10,308 bases of DNA. Origin: Alistipes sp. CAG:268. Its GTDB lineage: Bacteria > Bacteroidota > Bacteroidia > Bacteroidales > Rikenellaceae. Below the pieces are notes generated by a model, which searched no databases, was not told the origin of the DNA, and was given only the letters and a program-made list of their open reading frames with translations. Positions within the stretch are counted from its first letter, which is position 1, and each line of letters opens with the position of its first letter. Location: assembly GCA_000434235.1 (NCBI GenBank), contig FR892021.1:14398-24705 (forward strand), in the 5' to 3' direction. The translations under genes and the position numbers were made by a program. Shown piece by piece: positions 1-4,787 of the stretch.

Positions 1-1
1 C

Positions 2-127
2 GAGACGCTCTTCATCGACGACGGACAACGCAACGTCGAGGCGGCCCGGCAGATGGGCTTCGCGGTCTACATGCCGGCTCCGGGCGAAGATTTCACCCAC
101 CTGCTGGAGAGCCTCTGCGAAGCCTGA
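2..127 (+). CDS. HAD-superfamily hydrolase, C-terminal fragment (5' end outside window)
   Basis: An open frame enters from the left edge and ends at TGA 125-127, leaving the last 41 residues. It begins ETLFIDDGQRNVEAARQMGF. The FIDDG core followed by NVEAA and a glycine is HAD motif IV, where the paired aspartates bind Mg2+; it is typical of subfamily IA phosphatases of the YihX type that act on sugar phosphates. The catalytic DxD motif I lies outside the window, so the substrate cannot be judged. The short helical tail after motif IV is normal for the family, so the C-terminus looks intact. The next gene is a tRNA with its own promoter. Confidence 0.8.
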   Translation, partial: ETLFIDDGQRNVEAARQMGFAVYMPAPGEDFTHLLESLCEA

Positions 128-136
128 GGTCCGATA

Positions 137-160
137 CCCCACACCCGTGCGGGGAATGTT
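137..160 (+). terminator. Possible weak terminator after the HAD gene
   Basis: Ten bases after the HAD stop, CCCC (137-140) can pair with GGGG (151-154), with partial pairing of ACAC against GTGC inside, followed by AATGTTT. The stem is short and the T-run poor, so this is only a candidate end for the incoming transcript before the tRNA promoter. Confidence 0.25.
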
Positions 161-172
161 TCGCGGGAAAAG

Positions 173-203
173 TTTGCCGGAACGGAAAAAAGCGGTATCT
201 TTG
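173..203 (+). promoter_or_regulatory. Bacteroidota-type promoter for tRNA-Pro
   Basis: TTTG at 173-176 and TATCTTTG at 196-203 are separated by 19 bases, matching the known Bacteroidota sigma-ABfr consensus (TTTG, 19-21 bases, TAnnTTTG) exactly. Transcription would start near 208-210, about 28 bases before the mature tRNA end. This is the best-matching promoter in the window, as expected for a stable RNA gene. Confidence 0.85.
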
Positions 204-236
204 CACACCCGGCGGCCGACCGGTAGCCGGAAGATT

Positions 237-311
237 CGGGGTGTAGCGCAGTCCGGTTAGCGCACCTGCTTTGGGAGCAGGGGGTCACAGGTTCGAATCC
301 TGTTACCCCGA
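237..311 (+). tRNA. tRNA-Pro (anticodon UGG)
   Basis: The 75-nt sequence folds as a full cloverleaf. The acceptor stem is 237-243 paired with 304-310 (one G-U), the D arm is GCGC/GCGC, the anticodon stem is CCTGC/GCAGG with loop TTTGGGA, and the T arm is ACAGG/CCTGT with loop TTCGAAT. The anticodon TGG is at 272-274 and reads CCA and probably other proline codons through wobble. G follows the anticodon, as expected for the m1G37 of proline tRNAs. The discriminator is A and the 3' CCA is not encoded, so it must be added by the CCA enzyme. A promoter lies just upstream and a hairpin just downstream, so it is a single-gene unit. Confidence 0.97.
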
Positions 312-320
312 CAAAATGAA

Positions 321-363
321 AGCCAGCCGTTTGCAGCGATGCAGACGGCTGGTTCGCTTTTGG
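321..363 (+). terminator. Rho-independent terminator of the tRNA-Pro unit
   Basis: Bases 323-335 pair with 340-352 over 13 bp with one T-G wobble, enclosing a GCGA tetraloop of the stable GNRA class. Two further pairs (321-322 with 353-354) extend the stem. TTCGCTTTT follows. Its place 10 bases after the tRNA end supports its role. Confidence 0.8.
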
Positions 364-509
364 TCCGGCCCATGCCGGGCGGGGAAAGGCAAGTCACCGG
401 CAAGAACGGATGCGGACGGCCGGACAGAATGGCCGGACACACAAAATCTCATGCCCGGAGCTGCGGCCAGCCACAATGGCCGGACGTAAACCGCCCCATG
501 CAGCCGGGC
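364..509. other. Non-coding stretch with repeated GGCCGGAC motifs
   Basis: This stretch lies between the tRNA terminator and the stop of the minus-strand nucleotidyltransferase. I see no gene here. GGCCGGAC occurs at 418-425, 431-438 and 478-485, the last two within a longer AATGGCCGGAC, and in inverted form (GTCCGGCC) at 363-370. On the minus strand the copies could form hairpins after the nucleotidyltransferase, but there is no clear T-run, so a terminator role is only a guess. Confidence 0.35.
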
Positions 510-1592
510 TCAATGGCCCGCCATGCGCGCCACAGCATGGGCCCATGCCGAACGGAAAAAGGCCGCAGGCAGAAGCTCGTCGTAGACCAGCCGGTGTTTC
601 CACCGGCTCCGCCACCAGCGAAGCAGCCGCCCTCGAAGCGGTGGCGGCGACACGTCGGGACGCCGCATGGCCTCCTCCAACACCCTGCTCTCAAGCGCTG
701 CACTGCACACGGCCGGCGGGACCGCCGCGGCGTCGAGCCCCAGATGACCGACACACAGCGCATCGAGGCAGTCGAGAAACCGCTCCATCCGCAGACTCCG
801 CGCCTGCTCCGCAAAAACAGCCCAATCGATCTCTTTCCCGCACCGGTCCAGGAACTGCCGCCAGTCGGCCAAGTGGCGCAGGCCGAACCCTGCCGCGGCG
901 AAATGCACGGCGGCATGCCGCAGCAGATGGAGCGCCCCGAACTGCGGCGAGGGCAGCAACACCCGCTCCCCGCCGACATCGACCGCTTCCGGGCCCGACA
1001 CTGCCAGGCGTTCCAACAGCGGTTCGAGCCGCACATTCGAGGCATGGGTCCGCGGATCGAAAAAGCAGGCGTGGTTCTCAACCGCCACCCTGCCGATCCG
1101 GAAGGTCGTGTGGTGGCCGTCGAAGGCACGTTCCGGGGGGCCGAACCGCTCCGCAAGGCAACGGTCCGCTTCGCGCCGGCGGCCGAAAAACCAGACATCG
1201 ACATCGCCGCACGGACGAAGAGCCGGCACGGGATAGAGCCGGCTCAATCCGTAGCCCTTGAGCAGCAGCATCGGCAGTCCCTCTTCACGTGAGAGCGCAG
1301 CCAGCCGCACGACGGCATCGCGTTGCGCAAGCCATCGCTTCTCCAGCTGCTGCACGTGGCAGGCCCATGCCAGCCGTACCTCCCGGGGCGGAGCGGCGGC
1401 ACCGGACAAACGGCCGACCACGGGCCACACCACGCCGGCCACCCCGTGTGCGGCCGCCAGGCGGAACATGCCGTGCCACCACACGGCGGCTTCGCCCGGC
1501 CGGAACCCGTCCCCGGAAGGTTCCGTACCGACCGCCGTGCGCTGCAATGCCTCCCGCATCCAGCCGATCAAACACGCTTCGGGTCGCTGCAT
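510..1592 (-). CDS. PF14907-type nucleotidyltransferase family protein
   Basis: This is a 360-residue protein. The decisive stretch is around residues 108-134: MLLLKGYGLSRLYP, then LRPCGDVDVW. This is the LKG...LYP...R..GD(I/V)D signature of the 'uncharacterised nucleotidyltransferase' family PF14907, with D130 and D132 as the expected metal-binding pair and E172 in VENHACFF as a likely third acid. An N-terminal helical part and a C-terminal helical part (about 205-360, W/R-rich at the end) flank the core. The substrate is unknown; the family often sits near polysaccharide genes, which fits the divergent neighbours. I chose the start at 1592 because it leaves a 25-30 base leader after the predicted promoter. 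An in-frame ATG at 1616 is almost on the transcription start, and the frame stays open to 1781 only through the neighbour's promoter. Function beyond the fold is not established. Confidence 0.8.
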   Translation of the reverse strand: MQRPEACLIGWMREALQRTAVGTEPSGDGFRPGEAAVWWHGMFRLAAAHGVAGVVWPVVGRLSGAAAPPREVRLAWACHVQQLEKRWLAQRDAVVRLAALSREEGLPMLLLKGYGLSRLYPVPALRPCGDVDVWFFGRRREADRCLAERFGPPERAFDGHHTTFRIGRVAVENHACFFDPRTHASNVRLEPLLERLAVSGPEAVDVGGERVLLPSPQFGALHLLRHAAVHFAAAGFGLRHLADWRQFLDRCGKEIDWAVFAEQARSLRMERFLDCLDALCVGHLGLDAAAVPPAVCSAALESRVLEEAMRRPDVSPPPLRGRLLRWWRSRWKHRLVYDELLPAAFFRSAWAHAVARMAGH

Positions 1593-1624
1593 GATTGAAA
1601 AACGGGCAAAAGCCATACCGGATT

Positions 1625-1678
1625 CGAAAATAAATGGGCCGCTATGTCTTCGAAATTCATAAAAAAGTCGTACCTTCG
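1625..1678. promoter_or_regulatory. Divergent, overlapping promoters of the nucleotidyltransferase and Fe-S genes
   Basis: On the plus strand TACCTTCG at 1671-1678 is a good -7 box for the gene starting at 1708. On the minus strand TATTTTCG (1632 down to 1625) is the equivalent for the gene starting at 1592. A palindromic TTCGAA at 1649-1654 gives each strand a TTCG at the -33 place, each with an 18-base spacer, one less than the usual 19-21. The boxes are seen directly; their use is inferred. Confidence 0.55.
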
Positions 1679-1707
1679 TAGTCGATCCGGACCCCTTTTT
1701 ACACAAA

Positions 1708-3156
1708 ATGATCCTCCTGAACGAAAAAAAAGAGTGCTGCGGCTGCGGTGCCTGTGCCGAGAGTTGCCCGGCCCGTTGCATCCGGATGGAGGAGGATGCC
1801 GAGGGGTTCCTTTACCCTGCTGTCCAGGCCGACGCCTGCACCGGCTGCGGGCTCTGCGAGCGCATCTGCCCGATGCGCCACCCCGCGCCCGAACACACGC
1901 CGTCGGAGGTGTGGGCCGCACGGAACAACGATATGGCCACCCGCACCGGCAGTTCGTCGGGCGGCATCTTCCTGCCCCTGGCCCGCCTCACGCTCCGCAA
2001 GGGAGGTCTCGTCTTCGGCGCCGCCTTCGAATCCGATACGTTCGGGGGGGGGACAATCCGGCACCGCAGCGCCACATGCGAGGAGGAACTCGCGGCACTC
2101 GCCAAATCCAAATACGCACAAAGCGATACGTCTGGAACCTTCCGGGAGGTAGCCCGCGCCCTTGACCAGGGTCGCGAAGTCCTCTACACGGGTACCCCCT
2201 GTCAGATCGCCGGACTGCGGGCCTTTCTGCGCGGCCGCTCCACCGACCGCCTCGTGACGGCCGAATGTCTCTGCCACGGCGTACCCTCCCCGGGCCTGCT
2301 GCGCCGTTACCTGCAGGAGCTCACCGGAGGGCGTCCGATTCTCGGCATCGACTTCCGCGACAAGCGCGACGGCTGGCGCAAATACCGCTTCACGGTGCGC
2401 ACCGCACGCCGCACCTACAGCATCACGGCCCGCAAGGATGTCTATTTTCGGGCATTCCTCGACGACTGGACCCTGCGCCCGAGCTGCTACGCCTGCCCCT
2501 TCAAGTCGGGACGGAGCGGCAGCGATCTCTCGCTGGGCGATTTCTGGAACGTCCGGGAGGTCCTCCCCGGATCCGACGACGACCGCGGCACGAGCCTCGT
2601 GCTGGCCTACACACAATCGGGAGCCCGCCGCCTGGCCGAACTCTTCGCCGCAACGGATGAATCGGGCCGGCCGGCATTCGACTCGCAGCGCCTCGAATGG
2701 GACGGGCGCATCCGCCGGCGCAACGGAGGTTTCAAGACCGAGATCGAAATCCCCGCGGCCCGCACGGCCCTTTTCGACGAGCTGGCCGCATCGGAACGGG
2801 TCACCCGACCGCTTTTCCGCCACATCTGGCCCGGACGGATACAACGGCTCAAGCGGCTGCTGCATCGCATCACGGCATACAAGCACCACAGATCCATACA
2901 TGAAAATCGCATTACTGACCCTGCCGCTCAACTCCAACTACGGCGGCGTTCTCCAGGCCTTCGCGCTGAAGAGCCACCTGACCCGACTGGGCCACGAGGT
3001 ATGGCTCATCGACAACCGCAAACGCCTCAAACCGGTGAGCAACGCCTTCCTGAAGACCGTCCTGCGCCGGGCCGTGGAGTCGCTCTTCCACCCCAAGGAG
3101 ATCTTCGCCGAGATGAACACCCTGCTGACGCAGGACTACAAGAAGTCGGAGATTGA
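1708..3156 (+). CDS. Coenzyme F420 hydrogenase/dehydrogenase beta subunit-like Fe-S protein (FrhB/FdhB family), with an out-of-frame-like tail
   Basis: This is a 482-residue frame. Two [4Fe-4S] ferredoxin motifs of the CxxCxxCxxxCP type lie at C10/C13/C16/C20 and C44/C47/C50/C54. FrhB/FdhB-family motifs follow: SSSGG (82-86), SKYAQSD (134-140), GTPCQ (162-166), CLCHGVPSP (about 188-196), and SCYACPFK with LSLGDFW near 270-295. The family includes F420-reducing subunits, but bacterial versions in polysaccharide loci are of unknown reaction; a redox role in glycan modification is inferred from the neighbouring pyruvyl transferase. It is likely a cytoplasmic protein. The conserved part ends near residue 395 (about base 2895), the usual family length. 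The rest, rich in P, R and Q, overprints the next gene for 257 bases and is probably not ancestral. A run of nine G (2044-2052) encodes part of FGGG. The start lies 29 bases after the -7 box. Confidence 0.85.
   Translation: MILLNEKKECCGCGACAESCPARCIRMEEDAEGFLYPAVQADACTGCGLCERICPMRHPAPEHTPSEVWAARNNDMATRTGSSSGGIFLPLARLTLRKGGLVFGAAFESDTFGGGTIRHRSATCEEELAALAKSKYAQSDTSGTFREVARALDQGREVLYTGTPCQIAGLRAFLRGRSTDRLVTAECLCHGVPSPGLLRRYLQELTGGRPILGIDFRDKRDGWRKYRFTVRTARRTYSITARKDVYFRAFLDDWTLRPSCYACPFKSGRSGSDLSLGDFWNVREVLPGSDDDRGTSLVLAYTQSGARRLAELFAATDESGRPAFDSQRLEWDGRIRRRNGGFKTEIEIPAARTALFDELAASERVTRPLFRHIWPGRIQRLKRLLHRITAYKHHRSIHENRITDPAAQLQLRRRSPGLRAEEPPDPTGPRGMAHRQPQTPQTGEQRLPEDRPAPGRGVALPPQGDLRRDEHPADAGLQEVGD
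2044..2052 (+). repeat. Nine-base poly-G tract inside the Fe-S gene
   Basis: Nine consecutive G residues are read as part of FGGG at residues 112-115. The reading frame is intact at this length: FrhB-family motifs continue on both sides. A change of one base would shift the frame and cut the protein. Homopolymers of this kind are prone to replication slippage and also to sequencing error. Confidence 0.9.
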
Positions 3157-4258
3157 GAAATTCATCTACCGCCGCCTCACGCCGAAGACCCAGCCGGTCT
3201 TCGACGCTGCGGACTATGCCGAGCTGGCCGCTTCCGGGAACGGATTCGACCTCTACATCGTCGGCAGCGACCAGGTCTGGCGCCCGCGCTACGCAGGCGA
3301 CCCGGAGCCCTATTTCTTCTCGTTTCTGGAGGGAAGCGGCGCCCGGCGTATCTCCTATGCCGCTTCGTTCGGCGCCGGCGACTGCGAATACACGCGCGAA
3401 CAGCGCATGCGCTGCGGAGAGCTGCTGGCCGGATTCGAAGGGGTTTCGGTGCGTGAAGACACCGCCGTCGGGCAGTGTCGCGAATACTTCGGCTGCGACC
3501 GCGCGGTACACGTGCTCGACCCGGCAATGCTGCTGACGGCCGACGACTACCGCACGCTCTTCACCGCCGGCTCCGCACCAAGCGACACGCTCTACTGCTA
3601 CCTGTTCCGCGTGAAGCCCGGGGCCAGGCACATCCTGCAGGATTTCGCTGAACGCCACAACCTGCGCGTAGTCCGCACGACGGACCGCCCGAATGCGGCG
3701 CGGGGGAAGATGCCCGGCATCGGCGAGTGGCTCGCCGGACTGCACGAGGCGCGCTACGTCATCACGGACTCGTTCCATGCATGCGTCTTCTGCATCCTCT
3801 TCCACAAGCCCTTCGCCGCCTACATCAACCGCAGCCGCGGCTCGGCGCGCATCCACTCGCTGTTGAAGCAGTTCGGACTCGAGTCGCGCATCCTCTCATC
3901 GGGGCTGCAGGATATCTCTATGCTCGACACGCCGATCGACTGGGAGGCGGTGGACCGGATCCTGGAGCGGCGGCGCGCCGAGTCGTACGCATTCCTCGAT
4001 GCACACCTCTGCCCGGCATCCGATACGGTAACGGCAGCCGAGCCGGACGGACGGGGGGGAACTGCCAAGGCTCCGGCCGGGCCGGGCCAAGGCTCCGGCC
4101 GGAACGGGCAAACGGATCCCCGCGACCAAGGCCCCGCTGCCCGAAATCGTCTGAAGGAGACGTACCGGCACGCCGTTCCGCGCGCCCGGAGGTCGTGCGG
4201 AACGGACCGTCAAGCGCCGGCCTCGCGGCTGATGTCCGCCACCGTGGCGCGGACGTAG
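2900..4258 (+). CDS. Polysaccharide pyruvyl transferase family protein
   Basis: This is a 452-residue frame beginning MKIALLTLPLNSNYGGVLQA. Family PF04230 marks are NYGG (13-16), VGSDQVW (121-127), YAASFG (153-158), VREDT (184-188), DPAML (207-211) and TDSFHACVF (289-297). This GT-B-like family moves a pyruvate ketal from phosphoenolpyruvate to a sugar hydroxyl in surface polysaccharides; the donor and acceptor here are inferred from the family. The start is set by this sharp N-terminus; the frame is open further upstream, but that part overlays the Fe-S gene. The preceding gene runs into it with no promoter between, so the two are probably co-transcribed. The conserved domain ends near residue 370 (base 4010). 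The last 82 residues are G/P/R-rich, contain a 17-bp direct repeat, and run 49 bases into the convergent ybaK, so they may not belong to the original protein. Confidence 0.88.
   Translation: MKIALLTLPLNSNYGGVLQAFALKSHLTRLGHEVWLIDNRKRLKPVSNAFLKTVLRRAVESLFHPKEIFAEMNTLLTQDYKKSEIEKFIYRRLTPKTQPVFDAADYAELAASGNGFDLYIVGSDQVWRPRYAGDPEPYFFSFLEGSGARRISYAASFGAGDCEYTREQRMRCGELLAGFEGVSVREDTAVGQCREYFGCDRAVHVLDPAMLLTADDYRTLFTAGSAPSDTLYCYLFRVKPGARHILQDFAERHNLRVVRTTDRPNAARGKMPGIGEWLAGLHEARYVITDSFHACVFCILFHKPFAAYINRSRGSARIHSLLKQFGLESRILSSGLQDISMLDTPIDWEAVDRILERRRAESYAFLDAHLCPASDTVTAAEPDGRGGTAKAPAGPGQGSGRNGQTDPRDQGPAARNRLKETYRHAVPRARRSCGTDRQAPASRLMSATVART
4064..4102 (+). repeat. 17-bp direct repeat in the pyruvyl transferase tail
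   Basis: GCCAAGGCTCCGGCCGG occurs at 4064-4080 and again at 4086-4102 with a period of 22 bases. A decayed third match, ACCAAGGCCCC, starts near 4125. It lies in the unconserved 3' part of the pyruvyl transferase frame. A period of 22 is not a multiple of three, so gain or loss of a unit would change the frame of the tail and the stop that is used. Confidence 0.8.
4173..4205. terminator. Hairpin between convergent genes, possible terminator for ybaK
   Basis: CCGTTCCGC (4173-4181) pairs perfectly with GCGGAACGG (4197-4205) across a 15-base loop. It begins four bases beyond the ybaK stop on the minus strand, and on the plus strand it lies within the tail of the pyruvyl transferase. There is no strong T-run on either side, so its terminator role is uncertain. 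Confidence 0.4.
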
Positions 4259-4707
4259 GCGATCAGGTCCGCCGGTGCGATCTTCAGCTGCAGGCCGCGC
4301 ACCCCGGCACTGATGTAGATGAACGGCTGGGCTTCGACCGACGCATGGATATAGGTCGGGAAGGATTTCTTCATGCCGATCGGCGAACAGCCGCCGCGGA
4401 TGTATCCCGTCACGGGCAGCAGCTCCTTCATCGGGATCAGATCCACCTTCTTGTTGCCCGAGACCCGGGCTGCCGCCTTGAGGTCCACTTCGTGGTTGCC
4501 GGGAACCACACAGACGAAATAGCCCGTGCGGTCGCCCTTGAGCACAAGGGTCTTGAAGACGCAGGCGATCTCCTCGCCCAGCTGCTCGGCGACGTGTGTC
4601 GCCGCCAGATGCTCCTCGTCCACGCGGTAGGGCACCAGTTCGTAGGCGATCTTCGCACGGTCGAGCAACCGTGCGGCGTTCGTTTTCTCTATCTTCGAAT
4701 GGCTCAT
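4210..4707 (-). CDS. ybaK: Cys-tRNA(Pro) deacylase, YbaK/EbsC family
   Basis: This is a 165-residue protein, the normal YbaK length. It clears cysteine wrongly loaded on tRNA-Pro by prolyl-tRNA synthetase, acting in trans in the cytoplasm. Signature stretches are FKTLVL (51-56), with the conserved lysine K52, VVPGNHEVDLKAAA (67-80) and GYIRGGCSPIGMKK (101-114), the glycine-rich motif that defines the YbaK branch over other INS-domain editing proteins. The start ATG at 4705-4707 follows a perfect TAnnTTTG box by 28 bases. The gene converges on the pyruvyl transferase frame, overlapping its last 49 bases. A tRNA-Pro gene lies elsewhere in the window, but about 4 kb away on its own promoter, so no operon link is claimed. 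Confidence 0.95.
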   Translation of the reverse strand: MSHSKIEKTNAARLLDRAKIAYELVPYRVDEEHLAATHVAEQLGEEIACVFKTLVLKGDRTGYFVCVVPGNHEVDLKAAARVSGNKKVDLIPMKELLPVTGYIRGGCSPIGMKKSFPTYIHASVEAQPFIYISAGVRGLQLKIAPADLIAYVRATVADISREAGA

Positions 4708-4735
4708 ATTGTCTCTTTTGTCGTTCGATCTCCCG

Positions 4736-4743
4736 CAAAAGTA
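4736..4743 (-). promoter_or_regulatory. -7 box of the ybaK promoter
   Basis: The minus strand reads TACTTTTG, a perfect TAnnTTTG, 28 bases before the ybaK start. No good -33 TTTG is found at 19-21 bases. The box sits back to back with the promoter of the divergent DUF5686 gene, whose -33 element begins only eight bases away. Confidence 0.65.
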
Positions 4744-4750
4744 ATTTATT

Positions 4751-4782
4751 TTCGGCGAATCGGTACTTTTTGGCTACATTTG
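4751..4782 (+). promoter_or_regulatory. Promoter of the DUF5686 gene
   Basis: TTCG (4751-4754) and TACATTTG (4775-4782) are separated by 20 bases, a good Bacteroidota match. The first ATG is at 4788, only five bases after the -7 box, so the transcript would have almost no leader. A poorer box, TACTTTTT at 4764-4771, could give a leader of about ten bases instead. Confidence 0.6.
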
Positions 4783-4787
4783 TCCTT

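Noticed and set aside
237..363. tRNA-Pro as an attachment site for an integrated element
   Set aside because: No integrase gene and no repeat of the tRNA 3' end were seen elsewhere in the window.
339..1292. Long open frames on the plus strand opposite the nucleotidyltransferase (339-1292 and 410-1261)
   Set aside because: They overlay a gene with clear family motifs, and their translations are rich in R, P and H with no recognisable domain, as expected for shadows in GC-rich DNA.
237..4707. Functional link between the tRNA-Pro gene and the Cys-tRNA(Pro) deacylase
   Set aside because: They are about 4 kb apart on opposite strands, with separate promoters and terminators; the pairing is likely chance.
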